In this document: piece by piece, positions 1 through 8,923 of the stretch | How the letters are laid out: every line of letters starts with the position of its first letter | How positions within the stretch are numbered: the first letter of the stretch is position 1 | Assembly (NCBI GenBank): GCA_002898575.1 | Contig: BEHT01000025.1 | Span: 1 to 52,133, forward strand | Length of the DNA: 52,133 bases | DNA from: a bacterium HR17 | Lineage (GTDB): Bacteria > Armatimonadota > Fervidibacteria > Fervidibacterales > Fervidibacteraceae | Direction: 5' to 3' | Position numbers and translations under genes: made by a program | Notes under the pieces: model-generated | Told to the model about the DNA's origin: nothing | The model's input: only the letters and a program-made list of their open reading frames with translations | Database searches by the model: none

Positions 1-1314
1 AGTATCAAGGTGGAAGCGGAAGGTGGAACGCAACCCGAACCTTTCAACGGCAACCCGCAAAAAGGTCGGGTCAACGGCATCAAAGAGAGCCACCATCTCA
101 GCGATGGCTTGGGTTGCGAAAGCGGCGTAACCTGCCAGCCCCTTTTCTCCCGTCACACCATCCACCGCCGTCGCCTTTTGCAGTGTCTCATACAGCAATC
201 GCAAAACCTCATCGCGGTTTTGCTCCCATGACAGCACTGAGAGCAACACGGCTTTAGTGAAAGGTTGGCGGGGGAAGTTGGAGTAAATTTTGTGCTCGTT
301 GCGCAACGGGTCACGCAAGATACCGTCTTCAATGTTGCGCTGAATGTCAGCGAAAGTCGCTTTCGGGTTAGGCAAACGGTGTTCCGTTGCTTTGAGACGG
401 AGAAACCGCACTAACTCATCGTCATCACGCAACGCTTCAAAAAGGGCATCGTAAGCCAACACCAACAATCGTGTCTCCTCGCAAGCATCGTGCCAAATGG
501 ACACATAACCGTTTGAGCCGAGGTGACGCTCGTAAACGACCGCTTGAGTGCGAAAATCAAACTGCGGGTAAAGGTCGGCAACGCGGTCCAGCAAAATGCC
601 TGCTTTGCGAGCGTAAACTTTGTCGCCAGTGATGAGATAAGCCGCTGTCAAGTTTTTAATGCCACCCAAAACAAGTTGCTTCCATTGACCGTAAATCAGG
701 TAAGCACCGATGAACCGCCAACGCTTGTCACCATCCACATAGCCCTCACCATCGTCCACGCCGAACTTGTGCAGAGGGTCGTTAGGGTCAGGGTGCTCAG
801 TATTGAACAACAGCCGTCGGTCTGCTCGCTTTGGGTCAAATATGCCTTGTTCGTTCAATCCTGAACGGTAAAAGGCAGCGAAATCGTTGGTCGGAAACAG
901 TTTTTGACAATGAGGGCACTGAACTTTCCAAGGGTGACGGAAAGCGTCAATGCGCCAGTTATACATCGGCACAGGTTTTCGGCAGGCAGGGCAAAAGCCG
1001 TTGGACCAAACATGCCACGAACGGGTGATGGTGGGACCGAACATAAGCGACCATAGTTCTTCGTCGCTCATCTTGCGCCAAAATTCCGCTGCCTTTACAA
1101 TCCGTTGAGCGGTCTCTTTCGCCCATGCGTAACGAGCAATGTTTTGGCGCAACCTTTGCGCTCGTTCGGCAGTAAAGAAAGTACTTTTTGTGTTTGCCGA
1201 GATGTTCACGCTTTGGCTCACCCCTGTCTCAAACCCTGTCAACACGCGGAACGCGGTGATACCCATCCCCAGCGTCATCACCAAGACGCAACACCTTGCC
1301 CCCTTTTTTACCAT
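1..1314 (-). CDS. Heparinase II/III-like polysaccharide lyase family protein, 3' end cut by window edge
   Basis: The frame stays open from an ATG at 1314 to base 1, giving the first 438 residues of a longer protein. An AAGGTGAC ribosome binding site lies just upstream. The N-terminus has basic residues then a hydrophobic stretch, consistent with a signal peptide and export. Two CxxC pairs (C108/C111 and C133/C136) flank a W/F-rich segment and look like a structural zinc site. They are followed by repeated helical segments with aromatic residues (for example AYLIYGQWK and AAYLITGD), as in the alpha/alpha-toroid domain of heparinase II/III and alginate-lyase-type enzymes. The catalytic and C-terminal beta domains would lie beyond the window. 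It is the last visible gene of a minus-strand cluster that starts with an AraC regulator, so degradation of an acidic polysaccharide is a reasonable inference. The substrate cannot be read from this part. Confidence 0.7.
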   Translation of the reverse strand, partial: MVKKGARCCVLVMTLGMGITAFRVLTGFETGVSQSVNISANTKSTFFTAERAQRLRQNIARYAWAKETAQRIVKAAEFWRKMSDEELWSLMFGPTITRSWHVWSNGFCPACRKPVPMYNWRIDAFRHPWKVQCPHCQKLFPTNDFAAFYRSGLNEQGIFDPKRADRRLLFNTEHPDPNDPLHKFGVDDGEGYVDGDKRWRFIGAYLIYGQWKQLVLGGIKNLTAAYLITGDKVYARKAGILLDRVADLYPQFDFRTQAVVYERHLGSNGYVSIWHDACEETRLLVLAYDALFEALRDDDELVRFLRLKATEHRLPNPKATFADIQRNIEDGILRDPLRNEHKIYSNFPRQPFTKAVLLSVLSWEQNRDEVLRLLYETLQKATAVDGVTGEKGLAGYAAFATQAIAEMVALFDAVDPTFLRVAVERFGLRSTFRFHLDT

Positions 1315-1395
1315 CGTCCCGTCACCTTGCTCTTTGTGGGCGGCTCGTGCTTTGCCGGCGGGCAATTACCCGCTCCGACTTTGGTGGCTGTGTCG

Positions 1396-2469
1396 TCACA
1401 TTGTTTGGGTATTGTGACCCAGCACAGTGCTCACGAACCGATAGGCAGCTTTCCGCACTTCAGGTGGCAAATCATGCTTACAGCACGGATGGTGAACGAC
1501 GACGCCGTGCCCTTCACCGAAAAGGGCATAAACGGGCAATGCTGCCGCGACGCAATCGCCAACACCTGCAACATCAAAGATGTCGTCGTGCAACGGGGCA
1601 TTGATGAACAAAGCGCGAGGCGCAATGGCTCCTAGCACTTCCGAAAACTCAAAGGGCATCATCTTTGGGTTTTTGGCGTAAACCGTTGCGATACGGGGCA
1701 TGTGACCCCGATGGCTCCAGCCTGTTAAATCGCCCCCGCGATACTTGGCAAACGAAGTGAACCCGCAACTTGTCACGACAACTTTCAACCGCTCGTCAAA
1801 GGCTGCGACAAACAGCGCGTTGTAACCGCCCAACGAGTGACCGATGACGCCGATGCGGTTGCCGTCCACAAACGGCAACGCTTGCAAAATATCAATGGCG
1901 CGCATGTGATTCCAGATGCCCTTCATCGTCCCGCTGACATAGCCCAGCGCATAAGGGTCGGTGCGCGATTCACCAAATCCGCCTTTGATTCCGACTTCAG
2001 GGAGGTCACCGCCGATGTAATCGGGCGCTAAGGTCACATAGCCCCGTTCCGCCAACTCTTTGGCGTAGTGCAAATTGGGATTGCCGCCCAACCCCGCCGG
2101 CTCGTCTTTGCCGATTTGTGTTGTTTGGTGCAAACAAAGCATTGCAGGTGCTTTTTTGTCGCGATTGTTGAGTAGCACTTTGGGAATGAGCAACCACGCC
2201 ATCAAGCGGTCATTGGGTTCGGGGGTGAAGGCAATCTTGTGCCGCAAAAAAGTGCCACTATCTTGTTCGTCCACCACCTGCAGGTTGAGCGGTATCTGCC
2301 TTTCTTTGCCTGGAAGATCGCCCATGACTTGTTGCATGGCGGCAAGGATATGTCGGCGGCGCTTTTGCCAATCTATAGGACTGCGAATGGGATGCAGGTT
2401 ACCCTGCTCATCGGCATAGACAAGCAAGTTGAACCGGTCAGGCTCTAAGGGCATCACTCGCCAGTTCAT
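1396..2469 (-). CDS. Alpha/beta hydrolase (dienelactone hydrolase / acetyl-xylan-esterase-like)
   Basis: This 357-residue protein shows the nucleophile elbow GHSLGG (Ser about 212), an upstream oxyanion-type segment (LCLHQTT) and late acidic and His candidates (NAPLHDD and CKHDLPPEV). Together these form a plausible Ser-Asp-His triad. I chose the ATG at 2469 because GAGGGGG sits 9 bases upstream. The longer frame reaching 2559 would run into the preceding gene and lacks a comparable site. No signal peptide is evident with this start. Large two-domain hydrolases of this kind in polysaccharide clusters often remove acyl groups from sugars. Here it sits between a secreted beta-propeller gene and a heparinase-like gene, so a carbohydrate esterase role is inferred. 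A general peptidase or lactonase is the alternative. Confidence 0.8.
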   Translation of the reverse strand: MNWRVMPLEPDRFNLLVYADEQGNLHPIRSPIDWQKRRRHILAAMQQVMGDLPGKERQIPLNLQVVDEQDSGTFLRHKIAFTPEPNDRLMAWLLIPKVLLNNRDKKAPAMLCLHQTTQIGKDEPAGLGGNPNLHYAKELAERGYVTLAPDYIGGDLPEVGIKGGFGESRTDPYALGYVSGTMKGIWNHMRAIDILQALPFVDGNRIGVIGHSLGGYNALFVAAFDERLKVVVTSCGFTSFAKYRGGDLTGWSHRGHMPRIATVYAKNPKMMPFEFSEVLGAIAPRALFINAPLHDDIFDVAGVGDCVAAALPVYALFGEGHGVVVHHPCCKHDLPPEVRKAAYRFVSTVLGHNTQTM

Positions 2470-2531
2470 ATCTTGCCCCCTCGCGAAAAACTGTTTTGTG
2501 CACAGCAAAGGTGCCGTCCTTTGAACACCCC

Positions 2532-4454
2532 TTAAAAAGCAGGGACGCGGAAACTCCAAAGATGTGAGCCGCTGGCGAAATAGAGGTGGTCGTCTAGCAA
2601 ATCGCCGCCAGCGGTGATAGGCACGGGCGATTTGGCGAGCAGTTTGAGCGCAAAGGTGTGCGGGTCAACGGTGGCGATAGCGTTGGCGAGCAAAACGAAC
2701 ACGCGTTTGTCGGGTGCAACGGCAAAAACGCGCGGTCCTTGCTGGTAGCCAGCGCACGGTTCGCTTTCACGGACATAGACGATCCGCTTAGCTTTCGGGT
2801 CAAAGACGAAAAACCGGTTGCGGTCAGCGAACCCGTAAACCATACCGTTTCGCTCGTCGTAGCAAAGGTCGGTGTAAGTTTGCACACCTTCCAGAAGGGG
2901 TGCGTGCCACAGGACTTTTTTGCTTGCCGTGTCCAGCAAATAAAGTTCGGCTTGCTTGGCTTTGCGTTCGCCACCCGTCCCTGGCGCCGTCGTCGTCCCA
3001 CCCAGCAAAGTGCCGTCGGGCAAGGCGACCAGACTCATCGTAGAGTGGTCGGGCAAAATGTCCGTGTGTCGCAGCAACACACGCGTTTGGGTTTGCCGGT
3101 CCCAAAAGAGCAACCCGCCGCCTGTATATCCGTAAGCGGGAGTGCCCGCTAACACGAGCGTTTTGCCGTCAGGATGCGCCAGCAATTCGTGGGGACGACC
3201 GATGTCAGGTTCTGGCGACACGGAGGTCACAAAGCGCGGATTGGATTTTTCGTTACCCTTCACCGTGCCCGTCCACTCAGCGAAAGGGTTCCATTCCAAC
3301 AGAGCACCCTCGGTGTAAGTGCCGATGAAAAACCTATCACCTTGTCGGGCGACGGTGTTCCATTGTCCGTAGCACGGATGGCGCTCCCATTGACCTGCCT
3401 TGGGGTCATAGCGGAAAAAATAGAACGGAAACGCCGTCCCACCACAAACGGTGCCGTCAGGCGCGACAGCGACGCTCATGATGTGCCCGCCTTCGCTTGG
3501 GTAGTCAAACTTGACAGTCTTGCTTTCCCCAGTTTTGGGGTCTTCAACGACCAACACTCGCTCGGATAAATCCAAGGTCCGAATGCGCTTGCCATCAAGG
3601 AAGGGGCGATGGAACAGACCTTGCGAGCCTGCGATGTAAGTTTTGGGCTTGACATCTGTTGGCAATTCTCCAATTTTGCGGGCAACGCCAGCGTGAAACT
3701 CATACCAGTTCCCTTTCTCACCTGTCAGAGGCTGACCGTAAACTTTGCCGTTAGTTGCGCGAAAGACATGAGCCATGCCTCGTCGTCGCTCGCTTTCGTC
3801 AATCATGGGCTTGATTTCTCCCGTCTTTGGGTTGAGAGCGAGAATGTGACTGTTTGTGTAGCCGATAGCGAAGTAAACCCAACCTGCATCGTCAACAGCG
3901 ATGGAGCGGGGATACTGTGCCCAATTCTCTTTGTGCACATGCCCGAAATCGCGAAATTCGCCTGTTTGGGCATTGTAAGCGGCGATGCCGCATTGCGGGT
4001 AAGTTGCTGACCAAATGACGCCGTTGTCGTCTTCCGTCATGCTCATCGCCATCTGCGGGGCAGTTTTGCGGACGAAAGTGAAGGCGCGCTTTGCTGGGTC
4101 AAACTCCACGAAGTGGCTGCCGAAGTGGGAATAGAACCTGTTGGCACTTGACAGTATGGAAGCATATGGTGCATCGCCGCCCCAAGGAAACGGCGTCGGG
4201 AAAACTTCGCTTTTGCCCGTTTCAGCGTCAATTAGCAAAAGCGCGTAGCAACCCCGATGGTCGTAGAGCCAGACCAAAACGATGTTACGCCCTTGACCAT
4301 CTTGCGTGGCGACAACTCCCCTGTGGGTGCTGAAAGGGGCAGCGACACCGTGATCGGTGAAGCCGTTGTTAATTGCGTCTGCGGATGCGTGAATGCCGCC
4401 GACAAGGGCAATTCCCAAACCGAGCAGGGTCAAACTCAGCCACGATGCCCACAC
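2532..4454 (-). CDS. Secreted beta-propeller (WD40/PQQ-like repeat) protein
   Basis: The protein has 640 residues and starts with GTG at 4454, eight bases after AAAGGAGT. A hydrophobic N-terminal segment (about residues 3-25, ending in ASA) is a signal peptide. The rest consists of short repeats with D-x-x-G turns (IAVDDAG, VAVAPDGT, LLAHPDGK and VALPDGT), as in 7- or 8-bladed propellers of the SMP-30/NHL/PQQ type. No clear catalytic residues are visible, so it may be a binding protein, a lyase/lactonase or a sugar dehydrogenase. It follows the pseudopilin gene with a 159-base gap holding small hairpins and precedes the hydrolase by about 60 bases, so all are probably transcribed together. 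Function is unknown, but the export signal and repeat fold are clear. Confidence 0.75.
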   Translation of the reverse strand: MWASWLSLTLLGLGIALVGGIHASADAINNGFTDHGVAAPFSTHRGVVATQDGQGRNIVLVWLYDHRGCYALLLIDAETGKSEVFPTPFPWGGDAPYASILSSANRFYSHFGSHFVEFDPAKRAFTFVRKTAPQMAMSMTEDDNGVIWSATYPQCGIAAYNAQTGEFRDFGHVHKENWAQYPRSIAVDDAGWVYFAIGYTNSHILALNPKTGEIKPMIDESERRRGMAHVFRATNGKVYGQPLTGEKGNWYEFHAGVARKIGELPTDVKPKTYIAGSQGLFHRPFLDGKRIRTLDLSERVLVVEDPKTGESKTVKFDYPSEGGHIMSVAVAPDGTVCGGTAFPFYFFRYDPKAGQWERHPCYGQWNTVARQGDRFFIGTYTEGALLEWNPFAEWTGTVKGNEKSNPRFVTSVSPEPDIGRPHELLAHPDGKTLVLAGTPAYGYTGGGLLFWDRQTQTRVLLRHTDILPDHSTMSLVALPDGTLLGGTTTAPGTGGERKAKQAELYLLDTASKKVLWHAPLLEGVQTYTDLCYDERNGMVYGFADRNRFFVFDPKAKRIVYVRESEPCAGYQQGPRVFAVAPDKRVFVLLANAIATVDPHTFALKLLAKSPVPITAGGDLLDDHLYFASGSHLWSFRVPAF

Positions 4455-4484
4455 TGTTTGCCACTCCTTTCATGAGTTTTAAGG

Positions 4485-4517
4485 GCAGATGAAATCTGCT
4501 CGGACAGCCTTTAAGGC
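4485..4517. repeat. Two small adjacent inverted repeats in an intergenic gap
   Basis: GCAGAT-gaa-ATCTGC (4485-4499) and the 11-base palindrome GCCTTTAAGGC (4507-4517) lie between the pseudopilin gene and the beta-propeller gene on the minus strand. Either could fold in RNA. Neither is followed by a strong T run, so partial termination or mRNA processing between the two genes is only a guess. The remaining bases of this 159-base gap show nothing else that I recognise. Confidence 0.35.
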
Positions 4518-4613
4518 ATTGGGAAGGGCAAACCTCTCGCTGAGCCGACTTTGTTTGGGTTCAGCAGGAGTCTCACCCTCCCGATTGTAGTGGATTTTGA
4601 CTTTCGCCCGCCT

Positions 4614-5369
4614 TTACTGGGCACCGACATAATGCGCCCAGAAGCGGTCAATGAATCCGCCCGAACTGTAGTCGCCGTAGATGAGCGCGCTCTTGCGATA
4701 CCACTTGGAATGCCCATCCAACAAGACAGCGCAAGTGCCCTCAAAATGGTCGTCAGTTACATTTTGCTCCGGCGCTTGGGTGAGTGTGCCTGGGCGCCAG
4801 TGAATGGGGCAGTAGACATAAGTTTTTGACCAAGTAGCAGTGGATGGCGCCTCACTATGCATGGCGACCATCGCTTCCGAAGGGTAGGTGTAGCGCGCAA
4901 GATGAGTGCCCGTGCGGTTGTAGGCGTTGCGGTAGGGCATGTGTGGGTAGTTCCAGCCGTAGGACAAATCAACGGTCGGTGCCGGCGGCAACGCGGCACC
5001 CCACCACGGCTGCAACCGGATGAGCTGTTGGTCGCCAGGGCAGCGATAGAGTTGCCAACTTTTGTGGTAAGGCTGAATGGCGCCCCACCATAGCAAGTAG
5101 TAAGTGCGACCGCCAGAAGGCGGAGTCACAGTGTCGTCTATTTGCGCGTAAGGCAGGATTTCGTCGTGGTCTTGCGTATACATCGCGACCGCCATCGCGA
5201 TTTGACGGCTGTTGTTGGTGCAAGTGGCTTGGTAGGCTTTGGCGCGGGCTTGGCTGAACACGGGGAACAGGATCGCTGCCAGGATAGCGATTATCGCGAT
5301 CACGACCAGCAACTCAATGAGAGTGAACCCCTGAGAGCAAGCCCTCGTCGCTCTCGCCTTGCGCTTCAT
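4614..5369 (-). CDS. DUF1559 prepilin-like protein (type IV pilin N-terminus)
   Basis: This 251-residue protein starts at the ATG at 5369, with GGGAGGTG about 10 bases upstream. A short basic leader ends in G before the [15 protein letters not shown] segment, so a canonical prepilin peptidase site (G/F) is followed by the hydrophobic assembly helix. The C-terminal part is a DUF1559 globular domain and ends with a diverged DGHSKW motif, the usual DGHAKW-type signature of that family. There are no pilus motor or secretin genes in the window, so it is exported and processed by machinery encoded elsewhere. It lies 142 bases after an AraC regulator and upstream of hydrolytic genes. A surface or periplasmic role in substrate capture is inferred, not shown. 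Confidence 0.85.
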   Translation of the reverse strand: MKRKARATRACSQGFTLIELLVVIAIIAILAAILFPVFSQARAKAYQATCTNNSRQIAMAVAMYTQDHDEILPYAQIDDTVTPPSGGRTYYLLWWGAIQPYHKSWQLYRCPGDQQLIRLQPWWGAALPPAPTVDLSYGWNYPHMPYRNAYNRTGTHLARYTYPSEAMVAMHSEAPSTATWSKTYVYCPIHWRPGTLTQAPEQNVTDDHFEGTCAVLLDGHSKWYRKSALIYGDYSSGGFIDRFWAHYVGAQ

Positions 5370-5470
5370 AGCGACGACACCTCCCGTTGTGAGATTAAAC
5401 GACCGCTGCAATTGTGGGTGATGGGGAACGGAAAGGGCAAGGGCACAAATTGACCTAAAGGGGGCGAATT

Positions 5471-5505
5471 TTTGCCCGCAGAAACGACGCCCTTTGGCGG
5501 GCAAA
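5471..5505 (-). terminator. 9-bp perfect inverted repeat just after the AraC gene
   Basis: TTTGCCCGC at 5471-5479 pairs perfectly with GCGGGCAAA at 5497-5505 around a 17-base loop. On the minus strand it starts seven bases after the AraC stop codon and lies before the pseudopilin gene. There is no U run, so it could be an RNA hairpin causing partial termination or stabilising the 3' end. It could also be a protein-binding palindrome controlling the downstream gene. Confidence 0.45.
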
Positions 5506-5511
5506 TGGGCT

Positions 5512-6456
5512 CTACGAGGGGCGAGCGGTCAGGCGACGGACTTGTTGGGGCGTTAGTCCAAAATGGCGGAGAAATTGGCGACGGAAGTGGCGGACATCGT
5601 TGAAGCCGACGAGGATGGCGATAGTTTGCGTGCTCCAACCGGTCTTTGTCAGCAATTGGCGGGCGATGGTCAACCGAATGCGTTGCAAGTAATTGACGGG
5701 CGTTGTGTTGAGGTGCTTGCGAAACAGCCGGCAAAGATGGCTGGAGGTTACACCACAGTGGGATGCCAACACCTTTAACGAGAAGGGTTTGGCGTAGTGG
5801 CGGCGAAGGTAGTCCAACGCCCATTGCAACGGGAAAGGTAAGTCGCTCGGCAGGTCGGCAAACTCGTCGGGCACCGTCACCGTTAACGGCGCTGTTTCTG
5901 TCAGCAAACCGAAGAAGGTCAGCAGCAGATATTTCCCTGTCGGTTGGGGTAGGGGATGGGACGCCCAGCGGCGTGCCAGTTCGCTGAGGGACGAATCGGC
6001 GACGAGGTAAAGGGGACTGCTGCGATGCTCTGTCGGCGTCACTTGACAGCGGTTTAACAAGATGCCCTGCGGGTAGGCGGCGAACCAGAGCCAGTCCGAC
6101 GCCGAAATGAAACTGCCCCGCGTAATGTGCGGAATGTAAGTGACGCCAGGCGGCACCCAAAACCCTTGCCCTGCCTTCAAAGACAAGGCGGTTTGGTGCA
6201 CTAACACCTCACCCGTGCCCTGCACGATAAAACCCCACACGGGCGCCTGTTGTGTCAAGGGCGGATAGAGGCGGCGCAGCAAAGAGAGAGAAGGACGCTC
6301 AGGGACAATCGCTGAAGGCGGAGGGCTCTGGAAAACTTGCGCCCCACTCGCTTCTATCGCAGGTAACAAGTGTCGTCGGATGAGACGGACAATGGTTTCC
6401 CACGCCCCTTCCGTCTCGCTCAATGAAGTCATCACCAAAAGGAGCGACCGACCCAT
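5512..6456 (-). CDS. AraC-family transcriptional regulator with cupin-type sensor domain
   Basis: The protein has 314 residues. The first ~200 form a cupin-like ligand-sensing domain (GTGEVLVHQ ... LKAGQGFWVPPGVTY). The last ~100 hold the two helix-turn-helix motifs of AraC/XylS (LKVLASHCGVTSSHLCRLFRKH, shown in part, and the second ending GFNDVRHFRRQFLRHFG LTP). The start at 6456 has GGTGAG seven bases upstream; an in-frame ATG at 6432 is a less likely alternative. Regulators of this form usually bind a sugar and activate adjacent catabolic genes. It is the first gene of the minus-strand cluster 1-6456, so it is the likely pathway-specific activator of the pseudopilin, propeller, hydrolase and lyase genes. 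The ligand is unknown. Confidence 0.88.
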   Translation of the reverse strand: MGRSLLLVMTSLSETEGAWETIVRLIRRHLLPAIEASGAQVFQSPPPSAIVPERPSLSLLRRLYPPLTQQAPVWGFIVQGTGEVLVHQTALSLKAGQGFWVPPGVTYIPHITRGSFISASDWLWFAAYPQGILLNRCQVTPTEHRSSPLYLVADSSLSELARRWASHPLPQPTGKYLLLTFFGLLTETAPLTVTVPDEFADLPSDLPFPLQWALDYLRRHYAKPFSLKVLASHCGVTSSHLCRLFRKHLNTTPVNYLQRIRLTIARQLLTKTGWSTQTIAILVGFNDVRHFRRQFLRHFGLTPQQVRRLTARPS

Positions 6457-6638
6457 AGGCTCTCACCGCGAGTGAGCGGCTTTCAGGGTTTTAGCGCGCA
6501 CCATCAATGCCTTGTCAATCTCTGGCACAATTCCCCTAAGCACTTTATGGGGAAGATGAACCCAGCGTCATTGCCGTCGCCTCCTTGCGGCGCCGGCACC
6601 ATTAAGGTTAACAGCCAGCCTACCAAATTGACAAGCCT

Positions 6639-6667
6639 TTTACAACGGCGCAAACGGCGCTCAAAAT
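6639..6667 (+). promoter_or_regulatory. Candidate sigma-70-type promoter for the APC permease
   Basis: TTTACA (6639-6644), a 17-base spacer and CAAAAT (6662-6667) match a -35/-10 pair at 5/6 and 4/6 positions. Transcription would start near 6674, about 58 bases before the permease GTG at 6732. The ~275-base gap 6457-6731 separates divergent genes and must also contain the promoter of the AraC gene, which I could not pin down. Confidence 0.4.
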
Positions 6668-6731
6668 AGGGGCTTGAGTGTCAGTGCGCAGCGCATAGCA
6701 CGCGTTGACGGCGTTCAGCAAAGGAAAGGCG

Positions 6732-8102
6732 GTGAACGATTTGGCGACTGCTGCGGGGGCACCGCGTCCGACCTTAACGGTCACGGATGCGGTCGCTTTG
6801 ATCGTGGGCATCGTGGTCGGCGCCGGCATTTTTAAGACGCCGTCCCTTGTGGCGGCGAATGTGGGGAGCGAAGCGGCATTAATCGCGGTGTGGGTGTTGG
6901 GCGGGTTGATCTCTTTGATGGGTGCTCTGTGCTATGCCGAACTGGCGACGACTTACCCGCATGCGGGCGGTGAGTATCACTTCCTTCATCGCGCCTTCGG
7001 TCGGGATATCGCCTTCTTGTTCGCGTGGGCGCGGGCGACGGTCATTCAAACGGGTTCTATAGCGATGCTGGCGTTCATCTTTGGGGATTACGCCAGCCAA
7101 TTGGTCAATTGGGGGCAAACCTCTTCGGCTGTCTACGCGGTCGCTGCCGTCATCGCCTTAACCGTGCTCAATGTCATCGGCGTCCAACAAGGTAAATGGA
7201 CGCAGAACATTTTGACGGCGACAAAAGTGTTAGGGTTGCTGCTTGTCGTGGCAGTCGGGCTATTTGTCGCTGCTCCCACAGAGCCGTCAGTTGCTTCTAA
7301 AAAACCCGCAGCGGGTTCGTTGGGGTTAGCGATGATTTTTGTCTTGCTGACTTACGGCGGCTGGAACGAAGCCGCTTATATCTCGGCGGAGTTGCGCGAT
7401 GTGCGGCGCAACATGGTGCGGGCACTCACTGTCGGCATCGGGGCAATTACCGTTATCTATTTGTCGGTCAACTTGGCTTACTTGAAAGGCTTGGGGCTTG
7501 AGGGCATGGCGCGATCGCAAGTCGTGGCGGCGGATTTGCTCCGCCGCGTGTGGGGCGAAGCGGGCGCGAAATTTATCAGCCTGCTTGTCGCCATTTCCGC
7601 ATTAGGCGCAGCGAACGCCACGATCTTCACCGGAGCGCGCACGAACTACGCATGGGGTACCGATGTGCCTGCACTGCGTTTTTTGGGGGTGTGGAGCACC
7701 CGCACGGACACGCCTGTTAACGCTCTAATCGTTCAAGGTGTCATCGCGCTGGTGCTGGTCGTGTTAGGCGCCACGACGCAAGAGGGGTTTGAGGCGATGG
7801 TGGCTTACACGGCGCCCGTGTTTTGGTTCTTCTTTTTGATCACGGGTTTGGCGCTTTTCGTGTTCCGCGCCATGGAGCCGCAGGTGCACCGTCCGTTTCT
7901 GACGCCGCTATATCCCTTGCCGCCATTGGTGTTCTGCGCCGTCGGTGTTTACATGCTGCATTCCAGCCTCGCTTACGCGTCCAGTCTAACCGTCGGTAAT
8001 ATGGTGAAACTGGGTATCGGTGTCATGCTGGCAGGTGTCCCGTTGGTGTTTTTAGTGCCCCGCGTTCAAGCCAACTCTGCTAAATTCACCGGTGACCGAT
8101 GA
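6732..8102 (+). CDS. APC-superfamily amino acid / polyamine permease
   Basis: This ~456-residue protein has about twelve hydrophobic segments. The first carries the APC hallmark GIVVGAGIFKTP, the unwound helix that binds substrate, and a later segment reads TYGGWNEAAYISAELRD, typical of TM6 and its following loop in LAT/APC carriers. I chose GTG at 6732 because AAAGGA lies six bases upstream. A TTG at 6705 in the same frame lacks a site. It probably sits in the inner membrane and exchanges or imports an amino acid or amine. It is followed by an unrelated outer-membrane-like gene after an 80-base gap, so an operon is not certain. The substrate cannot be predicted from sequence alone. Confidence 0.88.
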   Translation: MNDLATAAGAPRPTLTVTDAVALIVGIVVGAGIFKTPSLVAANVGSEAALIAVWVLGGLISLMGALCYAELATTYPHAGGEYHFLHRAFGRDIAFLFAWARATVIQTGSIAMLAFIFGDYASQLVNWGQTSSAVYAVAAVIALTVLNVIGVQQGKWTQNILTATKVLGLLLVVAVGLFVAAPTEPSVASKKPAAGSLGLAMIFVLLTYGGWNEAAYISAELRDVRRNMVRALTVGIGAITVIYLSVNLAYLKGLGLEGMARSQVVAADLLRRVWGEAGAKFISLLVAISALGAANATIFTGARTNYAWGTDVPALRFLGVWSTRTDTPVNALIVQGVIALVLVVLGATTQEGFEAMVAYTAPVFWFFFLITGLALFVFRAMEPQVHRPFLTPLYPLPPLVFCAVGVYMLHSSLAYASSLTVGNMVKLGIGVMLAGVPLVFLVPRVQANSAKFTGDR

Positions 8103-8181
8103 CTTTCGTATCGGCTGCGTTTAAACTTAGTAGCGCCGCTTTACATCTAAACTTCACGGGCGTGAAGGAGGTTGAGGGCGT

Positions 8182-8889
8182 ATGTGTTGGATGCGGCGCG
8201 GTTTGGTGGCGTTGACCCTTTGCGTGGCGGGCGTAGTGGGGGCGGTCAAAGCGGAGCCATCTTTGTTTGGCTACACAGGGTTGGTGTTCGCGCCGACGGC
8301 TGATACCGTTCCACGCAATCGGTTCAATGCCTCATGGCATGTGGACACCGAGTTTGTTGACACCAGTTCGTCCTACACGATGGCTTACGGGCTGCAAGAG
8401 GGCATTGAAATTAGCGTGAGCCGTTTTCCCCGCGCCATTGCCGGTGCCTCCACGACTTTGCTGAACTTGAAGGTGCGAATCAGAGAGCCGGAGTTGGGGC
8501 GCAATGTCCAAGTCGCTGCCGGCATCACCGATATCACCGACGAAAGCAAGGGGCGCAGATTTTACGGGCGGGTTGAAGGCGGAACGCGCGCTTACCTTGT
8601 CCTCAGCGCCCCGTTGTGGCAGGCGCGACGGCGCCGTCAGGACGCCTCGGACATCCACATCGTGCGCGGGCATTTGGGGTTCGTTGCGGGAAGGGGGCGC
8701 AGCAACTTGTTTGCCGCACTGGAAGCCCAACTCGTTCGCCCTCTGTCCATCTTTGGTGAGGTGTTTGACAACGATTACCATGTCGGGGCGCGTCTGGCGG
8801 TGCTCCCGCGTGTGACGCTGGAAGGGAAAGTCGTGAACTTGCGCGATCCCGATGTCATCATCGGCGTCAGTTACAATCAGCGGTGGTGA
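8182..8889 (+). CDS. Predicted secreted / outer-membrane beta-barrel-like protein (YjbH-like N-terminal motif)
   Basis: This 235-residue protein starts at the ATG at 8182, ten bases after AAGGAGG. The signal peptide is clear (basic start, hydrophobic core, cleavage near VKA/EP). The mature part begins with a GYTGLVFAPTADT-like segment and then shows alternating beta strands with aromatic girdle-like residues, ending in ...GVSYNQRW. The terminal aromatic residue and strand pattern resemble small outer membrane barrels, and the start recalls YjbH-type exopolysaccharide-associated proteins. A small inverted repeat (CTTCACG-gg-CGTGAAG, 8152-8167) overlaps the start of the ribosome binding site and could mask it. 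The next gene follows after 34 bases and probably shares the transcript. The function is not established. Confidence 0.6.
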   Translation: MCWMRRGLVALTLCVAGVVGAVKAEPSLFGYTGLVFAPTADTVPRNRFNASWHVDTEFVDTSSSYTMAYGLQEGIEISVSRFPRAIAGASTTLLNLKVRIREPELGRNVQVAAGITDITDESKGRRFYGRVEGGTRAYLVLSAPLWQARRRRQDASDIHIVRGHLGFVAGRGRSNLFAALEAQLVRPLSIFGEVFDNDYHVGARLAVLPRVTLEGKVVNLRDPDVIIGVSYNQRW

Positions 8890-8923
8890 CACTATTCTTT
8901 ACGACGAAGGAGGCGACGGCGTC

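Noticed and set aside
10-1635. Plus-strand reading frames over the left end
   Set aside because: They lie opposite the minus-strand heparinase-like gene, which runs unbroken from 1314 to base 1 with motifs and a ribosome binding site. The plus-strand frames have no family features.
5366-6160. A 264-residue minus-strand frame over the AraC gene
   Set aside because: It overlaps the AraC gene in another frame, and its Pro/Arg-rich composition shows no fold; the AraC motifs decide the region.
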